Source: Closterium sp. NIES-65 | Lineage: Eukaryota; Streptophyta; Zygnematophyceae; Desmidiales; Closteriaceae | Assembly: GCA_948144175.1 (NCBI GenBank) | Contig: CANXME010002461.1 | Location: 124,001 to 188,000, forward strand | Direction: 5' to 3' | Length of the DNA: 64,000 nucleotides | Shown here: positions 1 through 11,100 of the stretch, in pieces | Layout of the letters: each line of letters begins with the position of its first letter | Position numbering within the stretch: position 1 is the stretch's first letter | Position numbers and translations under genes: made by a program | The notes under the pieces: generated by a model | What the model was told of the DNA's origin: nothing | The model's database searches: none | Seen by the model: the letters and a program-made list of their open reading frames with translations, nothing else

Positions 1-966
1 ACCACGAGTACAGCAGCAGCAGAGTACAGAACCACGAGTACAGCAGCAGCAGAGTACAGAACCACGAGTACAGCAGCAGCAGAGTACAGAACCACGAGTA
101 CAGCAGCAGCAGAGTACAGAACCACGAGTACAGCAGCAGCAGAGTACAGAACCACGAGTACAGCAGCAGCAGAGTACAGAACCACGAGTACAGCAGCAGC
201 AGAGTACAGAACCACGAGTACAGCAGCAGCAGAGTACAGAACCACGAGTACAGCAGCAGCAGAGTACAGAACCACGAGTACAGCAGCAGCAGAGTACAGA
301 ACCACGAGTACAGCAGCAGCAGAGTACAGAACCACGAGTACAGCAGCAGCAGAGTACAGAACCACGAGTACAGCAGCAGCAGAGTACAGAACCACGAGTA
401 CAGCAGCAGCAGAGTACAGAACCACGAGTACAGCAGCAGCAGAGTACAGAACCACGAGTACAGCAGCAGCAGAGTACAGAACCACGAGTACAGCAGCAGC
501 AGAGTACAGAACCACGAGTACAGCAGCAGCAGAGTACAGAACCACGAGTACAGCAGCAGCAGAGTACAGAACCACGAGTACAGCAGCAGCAGAGTACAGA
601 ACCACGAGTACAGCAGCAGCAGAGTACAGAACCACGAGTACAGCAGCAGCAGAGTACAGAACCACGAGTACAGCAGCAGCAGAGTACAGAACCACGAGTA
701 CAGCAGCAGCAGAGTACAGAACCACGAATACAGCAGCAGCAGAGTACAGAACCACGAGTACAGCAGCAGCAGAGTACAGAACCACGAGTACAGCAGCAGC
801 AGAGTACAGAACCACGAGTACAGCAGCAGCAGAGTACAGAACCACGAGTACAGCAGCAGCAGAGTACAGAACCACGAGTACAGCAGCAGCAGAGTACAGA
901 ACCACGAGTACAGCAGCAGCAGAGTACAGAACCACGAGTACAGCAGCAGCAGAGTACAGAACCACG
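1..966. repeat. 30-bp minisatellite, 32 near-identical copies
   Basis: Thirty-two head-to-tail copies of a 30-bp unit (ACCACGAGTACAGCAGCAGC followed by AGAGTACAGA), with essentially one substitution (position 728, GAGTA to GAATA). A last partial unit ends at 966. The array starts at or before the window edge. The unit is a multiple of three and has no stop in any of the six frames. It lies downstream of exon 2 of the minus-strand SET gene, so it is most simply intronic there. The plus strand shows a splice-donor-like GGTGAGT right at the array's end, so a plus-strand exon cannot be excluded. Confidence 0.95.
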
Positions 967-1170
967 GGTGAGTTTCTGCGTCGGTGCCAAGAGTGGAAGT
1001 GAAGCAGGTGTGATTGGGCCTGTCTACTAGAGGGAGTAGAGAACTGAGAGTTTGTGGGAGAAGAATGGAAAATGACCACCTGGACAGACTTATTAATATG
1101 CACAAACAAACTGTCATGCCTACCCAACCAGCCTCACAAGAGGACAGAGGATGGCAAAGGAGGAACCAAC

Positions 1171-2507
1171 CTGAAACGCGGACGGCAAGAGCTCCGCCGA
1201 TCCACCTCCACCGCCACCTCCACCATCACCACCACCCCCTTCCCTGAGCAGCGACTCCGTAGTGGCTCCTCTAGATTCCACAGCACCAGCAGCACCGGCA
1301 GGGTCAGCGGCATTAGAGATGGAGAAGGACCGTGAGGTGACAACACGCAGAGCCCAGCGGGCTCTCTCTCTCCCTGCCCTCGGCACGGCTACAGCAACTG
1401 CTGCTTCCATGGCTGCCATCTCTGCCGCGTATGCTCGCACCTCCGCTGCTGCTGGGCCCGACTGCAGGTGCTCTAACTCCTCGTCGCTCCAATCGGCCAG
1501 AGTCTGATGACAGGCAGGGAGGGCGGTGGTTTGAGACATCTCAAAGGTATGCCCGCACCTTTCCTGCTGCTGAAAACGACTGCAGGCGCTCTATGTCCTC
1601 GTCACTCCAATCAGCCAGAGTCTGAACTGAAGAGAGGCAGGGACGGATGTGACAGGAGAGATGGGAAAAAGGGGGAGGGGTGAGGGGGAAGTGGGGTGGG
1701 GGAAGGAAGAGACGGTATTTCAGACCATATACCACCCTCTCTCATGGTATGGTATGGTATGGTGTGCTCACTCAATATTGTGCCATTTCATACCATACCA
1801 TGCCATACCCACCCACGTACCACGCCATACCATACCACACTGTACCATACCATACCACACCGCCCTTGGTTTCAAACCAGAATATCACGTGCCTCGATCT
1901 CGCTCGGCAGCAACTCCTCCGCATACTGCCACCATATGCTGCCCGCCATCTGTTGAGACGTCTCGAAACTCGTCCCTTCCTCCTCCACCTGCGTCTGCTT
2001 TTCTCCTCCAGCCTCCATCCCCACTTCTCCTCTCCCTTCCTCCCCCTCCCCCGCGCCCATCCCACCCTCCCCTGTCCCGCAAACCGCCTGCAGCAGCGCA
2101 ATCGCCAGTCGCTGCACTGGAGTGCCGCTACCCCTTCCTCCTCCCCCTGCTGTTGACGTGGCGTGCAGCGGCACCCACAGCGTGGCGCGCAGAGGCACGG
2201 ACAGCAGAGGCGTGCCGGGGGGAATGGGGGGACGCGCGGGCACAAACGGGGGAGGAGAATGCGTAGAATGGGGAGAGGTGAGGGTTGATGGGGATGCAGA
2301 AGGCGCGGAAGCGGGAACAGAGGGACCAGCGGCGGAAGAACCTGGGTGATCCGTTGCGGGTGAACAGACAAAGAGGCCTCGTTCCCCTTCCTCCTCCTCT
2401 TCTTCCTCCCACGTTCCCGTTCTTGACTCTACTTCCTCCCGCGGCTCGACTCCCAGGCGCACCAGAGGCTCTGCTGGTTCCACGCCGATGCGCCGCCACA
2501 TGTCCAT
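1171..2507 (-). CDS. SET-domain lysine methyltransferase-like protein (LSMT/SETD3 type), 5' part
   Basis: Two exons are visible: 1878-2507 (210 codons from an ATG) and 1171-1503 (111 codons), joined in phase 0; the rest lies beyond the left edge. Exon 1 has the N-terminal SET-fold pattern GLFVCSP...IPPGTPLLSVPL, matching the family's 'GRGLVAxxxIxxGxxLLxVP', then a disordered Pro/Ser/Gly insert, then RLAIALLQAVCG and GSIWWQYAEELLP, matching the 'SFWxPYIxxLP' block. Exon 2 has LADWSDEELEHLQ and ARWALRVVTSRSFS, equivalent to the family's 'WSEEELxxLQG' and 'WAxxxxxSRAF'. The catalytic NHxxx region is not in the window. Family members methylate lysine or histidine on Rubisco, actin or ribosomal proteins; the substrate here is unknown. 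The exon 1 donor (CTG|GTTTGA) is weak. Exon 2 ends in a glycine-rich run before the donor CAG|GTTGGT. Confidence 0.72.
1429..1642. repeat. Tandem copy of SET exon 2 edge separated by a palindrome
   Basis: The segment 1429-1520 covers the first part of SET exon 2 with its acceptor. It is repeated, diverged, at about 1546-1642. Between the copies at 1530-1545 lies TTTGAGACATCTCAAA, a palindrome except for the central pair; it is one C-to-T step (on the other strand) from the perfect TTTGAGACGTCTCAAA. The outer copy encodes a similar peptide (LADWSDEDIERLQS) but soon meets a stop, so it is a decayed copy in intron 1. Confidence 0.85.
1738..1860. repeat. CATAC/GTATG pentanucleotide microsatellite
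   Basis: Runs of GGTAT at 1747-1762 and of CCATA/CATAC at 1785-1860, in opposite orientations, within intron 1 of the SET gene. The opposed GTATG and CATAC runs could fold into a hairpin. Confidence 0.85.
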
Positions 2508-3607
2508 GAACGATTGGTGCTGCTCACGTAGTGTTTTTCCCGCATTTCTTGGTGCGACATGATCTCTCGTTCCCGCCTGGCACTTAAGCGTCATTATCTC
2601 GTGCGATCTGTAGGTTGGTCGTTTAATGTCGCGATCATATTGGCATCCACATCCCGAGACTGATAATTGCGGACGAGCCGCGAAACGGGTGTGCCTTGAT
2701 CCACTGCTTCCGTCGGCCGAGCCTTCTTTCGTGGGAAGATTGCGCAGATTGAACCCCGAAGTCCGGCATGTGACGGCGTTGCCGTTTCTCGTGCTTCGAA
2801 AGGCTTGGAGCGGGAATGTACTTACTAGCGCTATCCAGGGAAGGTTCGTACGGAGTTTCCTTGAATGGGAGATTCTAGGCTGCCTGAGTATACTTGTAAA
2901 TTGGTCGGAACGGGGAGCGCGGGCCACCATGTGCGGTTTCAGAATGCGAAAATTCAAGTGTTCAGGTGGTTCTGATATAGCCCGGACCGCCGGATAATTC
3001 TTACAGGGACCATCGTAGATTGCGGGCTTCGGAAGGCTGACCAGCATTGTTCGGTTTCAAGGGCGCGTGCTGGTCAAAATCGTGCAGATTCTCACAGCAA
3101 TGAAGAGATTGTGGTGGTGAACAAGCATGGAGAAGTCCTTGGGAATGCCGTGTGGTTTGGATGAGGAGAATTTGGGAAATGAGCAGAGAGGGGAGACTGA
3201 ACCCAACCAACCGAACAACAGCAGCAGAGCCCCCCCAAAAAGCGTCGTGTTTGCGAGATTGTGGCTGTGCGAAAATGAAAGAGTTTCGTGACTAGCGGGA
3301 AAATTGCCCGATGTGGGGTCATAGGGCCAACGAAAAAGGGTTACCAATCGCGTTTGGAATGTGCAAATTCGACAAGCAGCAAAAATGGTACACCGCATAT
3401 TTCGCTCACCCCCAGGTCCCACCCAAGGTTCCTAGACCAAAATTCTTGTGCACTTGATCGTGCGCTGTTCACTCCTATGGTGAGTGCTGCAGGTTCTTGC
3501 TCCTGACTTTCTCCTGACTACTACACCGTGATCGTTTCACAATATACGTCGAGACCCGCAGCACGATCGGCCCAAGGAAACCACGGAAGTCTGTCCGTCC
3601 GTGTACC
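2508..3607. other. Intergenic region between divergent SET and mL46 genes
   Basis: About 1.1 kb between two start codons pointing away from each other, so promoters of both genes should lie here. I see no convincing TATA motif, RNA gene or repeat. Small open frames at 2626-2997 and 3057-3422 have no recognisable content. Confidence 0.6.
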
Positions 3608-6600
3608 ATGCGTCGAGCCGCAGTTCAAGCCGTTCACTTAGGCCGGCTCGCGGCCTCTGTCGCTCCTGCCGGATCCACACCATCCGGCGCGATTCCCGCT
3701 TGCCTGTCCACGTCAGCCGCTAGCAGATCGCCATGGATCGCGCCATCCCCGATGGTCAATCAAAGTGTGCCAGCTGGCACCGCTGCTGCTGCAAGATTAT
3801 TCAGCGCAGAGAGCAGCGTAGATAGCGGCTCAGCGGGTCAGCAGCTGATCGCGTCGCTATTGGTCGAGCGGCTGCCTGTCGTCATCCCGAAGCCTCCCGA
3901 ATGGGCTCTTAAATACGAGACGTTTAGGTTCGTGTATCGAGGCGCCTGGGAATCTCTCGAGGCTTTAGGCTCGTGATCGTAGTAGCCGCTTTCGCGCTTC
4001 AGGTTGATAGGTTGCGTCTAAGCCTTATCGGTTTTCTAGCATGCCAGGTGTGACAATAACGAGCACCCTTTCCCTCCCTATGCATTTGTGACAGCTTCGA
4101 GCGGAAACAGCAATACCGCAAGCAGTATCCTAAAGACTTTCTAGACGCGGCCTCTTCGACCAATGCAGGTGTGCCACGTGTCGGTTCCTTGCTTCGTTTC
4201 TCTCCCAACGGCAGATCTTCTGGCCCTTCACCCCTCCCACGTTGGCCATCCGGCCCTCACCCGCTTTTCCCGTAAAATCTCATGTTGTTGCCATCGCCAG
4301 CCTCTCCCTCCCGCATTTCCTCCCGTCGAGTCGTTCCAAAACAATTTCTGAGTCCCCCCAAACACGCCATATCCCGTTGCCCCGTTCCCAACCTCCCCCG
4401 CCCCCCCCCTCCCCGTGCACACCCCCCTCTCCTCCGCGCGCACACCCCTCTTCCCCTCCGTGCGCACACTCCTCCGCGCACGCACCCCTCTTCCCCTCCG
4501 TGCGCACACTCCTCCGCGCACGCACCCCTCTTCCCCTCCGCGCGCACACTCCGCCACGCGCGCAGCAAGCGCTGAGGGGGAAGGCGAGGAGGAGGACGAG
4601 TACTGGGCGGGAGTCCTCGAGGCGCCGTTTGACGCGCCGTCCAGACGAACCGCTGCTGACGAGGCCAATGACGTCAGGTGGGTGGGTGGGAAAGCATGGA
4701 GTAAAAGAAGGTCTCTTGCAGACAGCTTCACTGTCAAGTCAAGCACTATTAAGGTGACTTTTGAGTCGACTCAAAAGTCAGCTCTCTTGCAGACAGCGTC
4801 ACTGTCAAGCACTATTGAGCCTCCGCACCATTGCTTAGCTAAACTGCTCCTACTGTGCCTCCCACATTCCCCCATTACCCTCCCTCCGCCTCACTGACCC
4901 CTCTCCCCCTCACTGCCCCCCTCTCCTCCTCACTGCCCCCCTCTCCCCCTCACTGCCCCCCTCTCCTCCTCACTGCCCCCCTTCTCCCCCTCACCGTCCC
5001 CCTCTCCTCTCCCCCCCTCAGCAGCAGGCTCCTGCAAGGATCGCTGGACAAGCGCCTGTACCTGTTCCTTCCCCTGTTTCCCCACTCCCCCAACTTCCCA
5101 CTTCCTTTTTCCTCCCCCATCACTTCCACCCTATTTCCCACTTTCTTTCCTTCTCCCTACCCCACCCACCAGGTCCCTACAGCGGTCGAAGGACAAGCGC
5201 CCGTACCTGCTCTCGCCACGCCACTCCCCCACTCCCCCCACTTCCCGCTTCCTTCTTTCCGCCTCCCCTCTCCACCACCCACCCCCACCAGGTCCCTGCA
5301 GCGTGCACTGGACAAGCGCCTGTACCTGCTTCCCCCTCCAATCCGCCTGTACTTCCGCCTGTACCCTCATGGTGCCCCCAATCATCACCCCATCCCCCCC
5401 CGCCACCCACCAGGTCCCTGCAGCGCGCACTGGACAAGCGCCTGTACCTGCTGCTCAAGGGGCCCTCGCTTGCCGGCCAATCAGGCAGCGACACATGGCA
5501 CTTCCCCGAGAAGCTTTACGAAGGCGAAGATTCCATGCGCCAGGTGTGTTTTTCAAGCCATGTGTGCTTTACAAGCCACGTGTGCTTCATTCCAGCCATG
5601 TTTACTTGATTGATTCACATGGAATTCTTAAAAGTGACTCCGCTTCCCCCCATCCCTCCCAACCTTGCACCATGGCCTTCGTTCTTTTCTCCATCGCTTG
5701 GTTTCCTGCCCATAATCTCTTTCTCTGTTATTTCCCCTCCTCTTCTCACATTCATTCTCTCTCTCTCCGCTTCCCCCGTGCGTGCGCCTGGCCTCGCCTG
5801 GCCTGGTGTGTTCGCCTGCAGTGTGCAGAGAGGGCAGCAGCAGCATCCCTCGGTTCCTCCCTCGACCTCTACTTTGTTGGCAATGCTCCCTGCGCGCATG
5901 CTCCCATGGTAAGCCCTGCGCACATGCAATCAAGGTGGAGGGTGCACTGCATGTACGCCTGCACTTACTCGTTCCTCAGGCTCGTCCCTAGACCTCCATT
6001 TTGTTACCAGTGCTTCCTGCGCGTATGCTCCCACGGTAATTCCTATTGCTGTGTTGTGTTGCGGCATGAGAGGTGCAGGCGTGCACTACATGTATCCAAT
6101 TCTCGGGAGCCTCGTTGGCAATGTACCATGTGCCTGTGGCCCTCCTGTACCATACCCGTTGTTGCTGCGTGTGACAGTAACGAGTATGACTGGTTGTACA
6201 CCTGATACTCGCATCGACCTGCTTGGTCCATACTTGTTTGTTGTATACCCATTGTTCTCCCACAGCACCGTATGACACACCGACACACCTCATATCACAC
6301 TATACCGTACCCTCTCTCAGTCATGGGCCTGTCTCACAAGATAGGCATGGCTGTATGCCTCCCTCACACCGTCCCCCATCCCCTCACACCTTCCCTTTGT
6401 CCGTATGGTAATCTTCGTTCCAACCAGGCTCCTGCAACAGCTTTCGGTTTTTGAGTCGACTCAAAAACCGGCTCCTGCCACAGCTTTCATCTTCGGAGCG
6501 CATGTGCTAGACGACATTTGAGACGTCTCAAAAGTCTTTTCCTGCACACCTTTCCCCATCCCCACACACCTTCCCCTTTCATTCTCAAAAGCCTTTTGCT

Positions 6601-6941
6601 GGCAACCTTCGTTCCAACCAGGCTGCCGCCGCGGCCTTCTTGTGAGCCCACGTCCTAGGAGGAGGGGAGTTCCTGCCAGTGTATGATGCGACCATTGTCA
6701 TGCCGCCTAAACAATCGTCTCATCTCCCTCCACCTCCCCATCTCCCTCTCTGATTCTATCCCAGGCTGCAGCCACGGCATTCTTCTTCCGAGCCCATGTC
6801 CTAGGAGGTGATTTCCAACCATCTGCCCGGACAATAAAGGATTTCGCGTGGGTCAGCAAGGCAGAGATCCCAGAGTATGTGGACCTTTCGGCCATCCCTG
6901 ATGGACCCAAGCTCTTCCAGACGCTGCTCATGGACGAGTGA
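3608..6941 (+). CDS. MRPL46: Mitochondrial large-subunit ribosomal protein mL46 (MRPL46)
   Basis: Five exons: about 3608-3972, 4570-4677, 5414-5543, 5822-5908 and 6765-6941, 288 residues in all, close to the family size (human 279). Phases agree throughout. The N terminus is Arg/Ala/Ser-rich, as expected of a mitochondrial presequence. Exon 1 carries LLVERLPVVIPKPPEWAL, like the family's 'RPPVIxxPL' start. Exons 2-3 join as DEANDVR|SLQRALDKRLYLLL, the family hallmark 'TEADxxNDxxSLxRxLDxxLYLL'. Exon 3 continues TWHFPEKLYEGEDSMRQ and exon 4 CAERAAAASL...YFVGNAPCAH. Exon 5 has TAFFFRAHVLGGDF and DFAWVSKAEIPEYV, like 'KxFFFKxxLxxGxF...WVTKDEL'. This Nudix-fold-related protein belongs to the large mitoribosomal subunit. 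The exon 1 donor (C|GTGATC) is the least certain boundary. Confidence 0.85.
4388..4567. repeat. Pyrimidine-rich minisatellite in mL46 intron 1
   Basis: Roughly 40-bp units made of CGCGCACGCACCCCTCTTCC-type sequence plus TGCGCACACTCC, about three copies, ending just upstream of the exon 2 acceptor. It probably doubles as an extended polypyrimidine tract. Confidence 0.8.
4711..4821. repeat. Tandem duplication around a 26-bp perfect palindrome
   Basis: Left copy about 4711-4754 and right copy 4781-4821 share TCTCTTGCAGACAGC-TCACTGTCAAG...CACTATT. Exactly between them, 4755-4780 is a perfect 26-bp palindrome with core TTTTGAGTCGACTCAAAA. It lies in mL46 intron 2, just after the exon 2 donor. Confidence 0.92.
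4868..5010. repeat. CCCCTCTCC(T/C)CCTCACTGC minisatellite
   Basis: About seven short tandem units alternating CCCCTCTCC with CCCTCACTGCC in mL46 intron 2, directly before the array of exon 3 edge copies. Confidence 0.85.
5016..5345 (+). repeat. Three decayed copies of the mL46 exon 3 5' edge
   Basis: Copies of the exon 3 start (acceptor CAG, GTCCCTGCAGCG, then CTGGACAAGCGCCTGTACCTG) occur at about 5020-5066, 5169-5208 and 5290-5332, before the real exon at 5414. The third is nearly perfect over about 40 bp; the first two carry substitutions. The real exon alone continues in frame to a good donor. Splicing to an upstream copy would break or extend the protein, so these are potential cryptic acceptors. 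Confidence 0.88.
5909..6155 (+). repeat. Decayed copies of the mL46 exon 4 3' edge
   Basis: The exon 4 end (TTTGTTGGCAATGCTCCCTG..., donor ATG|GTAAGC) recurs with its donor at about 5998-6042 (TGCTTCCTGCGCGTATGCTC then GGTAATTCC). It recurs again, more diverged, at about 6112-6155. A short piece is also visible at 5915-5940. Confidence 0.78.
6418..6668 (+). repeat. Exon 5 5'-edge copies interspersed with palindromes (mL46 intron 4)
   Basis: The exon 5 start (AG|GCTGCAGCCACGGCATTCTT...) is copied at about 6424-6445, 6470-6512 and 6616-6662, each with mutations; the third contains TTCTTGTGAGCC, a stop in the exon frame. Between copies 1 and 2 lies a perfect 26-bp palindrome at 6445-6470 (core TTTTGAGTCGACTCAAAA). 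After copy 2 lies a 16-bp one at 6517-6532 (TTTGAGACGTCTCAAA). The real exon starts at 6765. Confidence 0.88.
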
Positions 6942-8152
6942 CATCTCTTCCACGCAGTTTGCATGGACGAGTGATACGATAGGGAACAGCTGAGAGTTTT
7001 GTGCTGTATGGGTCAGCAAGGCGGAGATCCCAGACTATGTGGACCTCTCAGCCATCCCTGACAGACCCAAGCTCTTTCAGACGCTGCTCATGGGCGAATG
7101 ATGCCAAGATAGGGAGCAGAGTGCGATATACCGGTAGTAGGGAACATCATGCCGGCTGTGCTGCCGAAATCCCTGATGGCCTTTGCTCCCCGACAGGACC
7201 ATGTGCTTGTCTATCACTAACGGACCCTACCCAAGCTCTCCCAGGCACTGCTCATGGTGAAAGCAGCGCATGCTACCTTCCATTTGACAATCCTCTGCCT
7301 TTTGTCTTTGTATTCAGGCAGTATGCGATGCATATAACATCCACGCTCCAGCGACTCAAGTGTGTACTCTTGAACAATGGAAATCCGTGCAGTGCAGCCA
7401 TTCCTTCATACCGTGTGTCATGGTGATTCCACAGGCACAGCTACTCATTGATCGAGGCGGTGAAAAACATCTCACTTGACATTAGGGAGCACAGTCCTTC
7501 ACTCTGATTCGGCTTGCGTGGCAGGGTGCCGTTCTGAACCCTCTTGCATACGAGGCTGCCCAGGGTACCTACGGTACCGTGCTGTACGTCCATCACAGGC
7601 TCTGATAGCCTATGCATGTGCTCTTTAACTGCCATCCATGGCAGAGAGCTTGAGTTCGGACAAGCAAATGTCTACAATGCAAGTGAAAGGAAAGCATGCG
7701 AAACACTTTTTCTGTCACACACACTGGTTCATATACTGTAACAGGGCAGCAGTGAGAAACTGCACCACCCACGCACCATTGCCCACTGCACTACCTAGTA
7801 TATATATGACTACAGTGCTTCTAGCACTGTTGGCATCTAGTAGTGCCATGCAGCACAGACCACAGGCCGCTCACAGGTGGTCTAGTGGTGTCCGACAACA
7901 GGGCACTCTATACAATAACTAGCAAACGAAGTCTTCGCACATCTCAACAGACGGGTCGGACCAGACACCAGCACTGGCAAAGCTTGTGTCCGCAGCAATG
8001 AGCACATGCATCCTGGTGCTCACAGCAGCGATTCACTGCTGCCCACAGCACACTGTGCCACCAACCGGAACACACCATCCCATGTCACAGCTCCACCACC
8101 CGGAAACACACTGTACTGCGCACCATCGCATTGAACCACTCCGCAAACCAGC
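6942..8152. other. Convergent intergenic region with decayed copies of the mL46 3' end
   Basis: At about 7008-7103 there is a copy of the last 95 bp of mL46 exon 5, including an equivalent stop (it still reads WVSKAEIPDYVDLSAIPD). A more decayed third copy lies at about 7160-7260. From about 7270 to 8152, where the minus-strand peptidase gene ends, I see no gene or clear repeat. The two genes converge here, so both 3' UTRs and polyadenylation sites should lie in this stretch. Confidence 0.7.
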
Positions 8153-11100
8153 TCACAGCAGCTGCCCCTCGAGGATCTTCGCGGCCCTCTCGATCGCCCG
8201 TGCTGCCCGGAAGATCTCATGCTGCACCGCCTTCCACTCCTCCCCATCCTCGTTATTGTCACTCCCCCTCACAGCACCACCTGCCCCAGCCTCGGGATTT
8301 TCCTTTTTGGAGGCGCTGCTACTGATGACATCAGCGATGGCATCGCGGATCCCGGGGAATGGTGACGTGGCATAGTCGTTGTCCTTCTCAGGGCCGTACA
8401 CCTGGCAGGGGGGATGTTGGGGGAAAGAATATTTGAGATTTGGGAAAGATGCGTTGAGTGCACGCCACATGCACTAGCACAGCCAACCCACCAGCACGCA
8501 CCCACACTCACACTACCTTACACACCATGACTCTTCCCGTCCACCCACCAGGTGCTTGAACCACGTGTAGTGTGGCCCGATGCCGTGGCCGTCCAGGAAC
8601 CCCCGCTCCGCCAGAAAGAGGCGCTCGTTCACCGCGTCAAACGCCTTGGAGGACGGGCAGTTGGCGCTGCCTTCCTCCATGGGGCATCCCCTCCCCCTCG
8701 TGCACCTGCACGCGCTGCTGCTGGATGCTGCAATGCGCTGTGGTGGTGGGAGGGGGGAGGGGAAGAGGGGGGAGAGAGGATGGAAAGGGTGTGGGAGACG
8801 AGCAGTTGGCGCTGCCTTCCTCCATGGGGCATCCCCTCCCCCTCCATGGGGCATCCCCTCCCCCTCCATGGCGCATCCCCTCCCCCTCCATGGGGCATCC
8901 CCTCCCCCTCCATGGGGCATCCCCTCCCCCTCCATGGGGCATCCCCTCCCCCTCCATGGGGCATCCCCTCCCCCTCCATGGGGCATCCCCTCCCCCTCCA
9001 TGGGGCATCCCCTCCCCCTCCATGGGGCATCCCCTCCCCCTCCATGGGGCATCCCCTCCCCCTCCATGGGGCATCCCCTCCCCCTCCATGGGGCATCCCC
9101 TCCCCCTCCATGGGGCATCCCCTCCCCCTCCATGGGGCATCCCCTCCCCCTCCATGGGGCATCCCCTCCCCCTCCATGGGGCATCCCCTCCCCCTCCATG
9201 GGGCATCCCCTCCCCCTCCATGGGGCATCCCCTCCCCCTCCATGGGGCATCCCCTCCCCCTCCATGGGGCATCCCCTCCCCCTCCTGGGGCATCCCCTCC
9301 CCCTCCATGGGGCATCCCCTCCCCCTCCATGGGGCATCCCCTCCCCCTCCATGGGGCATCCCCTCCCCCTCCATGGGGCATCCCCTCCCCCTCCATGGGG
9401 CATCCCCTCCCCCTCCATGGGGCATCCCCTCCCCCTCCATGGGGCATCCCCTCCCCCTCCATGGGGCATCCCCTCCCCCTCCATGGGGCATCCCCTCCCC
9501 CTCCATGGGGCATCCCCTCCCCCTCCATGGGGCATCCCCTCCCCCTCCTGGGGCATCCCCTCCCCCTCCATGGGGCATCCCCTCCCCCTCCATGGGGCAT
9601 CCCCTCCCCCTCGTGCACCTGCACGCGCTGCTGCTGGCCGCTGCGATGTGCTGTGGTGGTGGGAGGGGTGGCGGGGTGGGAGGGTGTGGGATGGGGGCGA
9701 ATGGCCTCAGTTTGTGCCTTCCTCAGATGCGCCCTCCATGGGGCATCCCCTCCCCCTCGTGCACCTGCATGCGCTGCTGCTGGATGCTGCAATGCGCTGT
9801 GGTGGTGGGAGGGGTGCGTGGGATTCGGGGGGTGTGAGATGGGGCTGAGACGAGGTGCGAGGAGAAAGGGAGCGGGGAATAGGAGGGATAAGAAGGGAAG
9901 TGCGAGGAAGGGTGGAGGAACACGGGAAATGGAGATGGAAGATGGGAGGGACTGCTGAAATGGAACTCGTTCCACACGAAAGCTGATGGGGCTGGCCAGG
10001 TGCGTGGAGCGGCCTAGTGCTCCACGCACTGCTGTGCACCCCACCGCACTGCACTCCACCGCACTGCACACCTGAACGCGGAACACGCGTTTTCAGGAAT
10101 ACCTAAATATCTTCTTAAATGCCTTGAGCAGCAGCTAGGATGCGAGAGACGGACACAAATATGCTCCAGAACGCTGTGCACCCCACCGCTGTGCACCCCA
10201 CCGCTGTGCACCCCACCGCTGTGCACCCCACCGCTGTGCACCCCACCGCTGTGCACCCCACCACTGTGCACCCCACCGCTGTGCACCCCACCGCTGTGCA
10301 CCCCACCGCTGTGCACCCCACAGCTGTGCTCCCCACCGCTGTGCACCCCACCGCTGTGCACCCCTGAATACCAGCCTGAATGCGCACCTGGATTTCCGCT
10401 TCAATGCCCTGGGCAGCCACCAGGAGCCGAGAGACCGACGCAAAGAGCGGCTCCACTGAGAGAGATGACGGGGCGCCTTGTGCTGCCACGTCAGCCTGCA
10501 GCCTTGCAACGTCATGCTCCAGGTGGGCAGCGTATGCAGAGTAGTTGAAGGGCAGGCGGTGGTCGCCTGCCAGCCTGGCAGCCACGCCAGCCATCATCTT
10601 GGTGACTGCCACGTGGCGCTTGAAGAGTGGATCGGCAAAGGTGGCCATCCAATGATAGTTGTCGTACACACTGTGATACATGGGGTAGGCTGGGTGCAGA
10701 GGGGAAAGGAAAGGGAAGAGGAGAGAGAGGGGGGGGAAAGAGGAAAAGGATGGTTGATACGTTATAATAACCATCCAAATGGTAGTTGTTTCACACACTG
10801 TGGTACACGGAATAGGCTGGTTGCAATGGAAAGGGGGTAATGGAAACAGAGCTCTTGAGGTGGCTCAAATGCCATTCAATGACACAAAGTAGGCTAGCCT
10901 AAAAAAACACTTCTGAAATTTCTCAAAAGTAACTCTCAGACCAACTTGTAACCTCATACCAGCCCACCCTCGTAAGCTCTCACCACCCCCTCAAACCTCA
11001 CACCACCCCCTCACAAACTCACATCCTCCAAAGTGAGTGTCTGCTGCGGCAATCCCAAGGTGCTGCAGGAACGCAGCGTAGTCACTGCCTCCCCCTCCCA

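Noticed and set aside
1..966. CRISPR array
   Set aside because: The units are directly contiguous with no unique spacers and the context is eukaryotic.
4228..4746. Arg/Ala-rich minus-strand open frame over mL46 intron 1
   Set aside because: It derives from the pyrimidine-rich minisatellite and is opposite the supported exon 2.
8513..10086. Several 300-485-codon open frames on both strands across 8.5-10 kb
   Set aside because: They only reflect a 22-bp minisatellite that lacks stops in every frame. On the minus strand the region is intron 11 of the GCPII gene.
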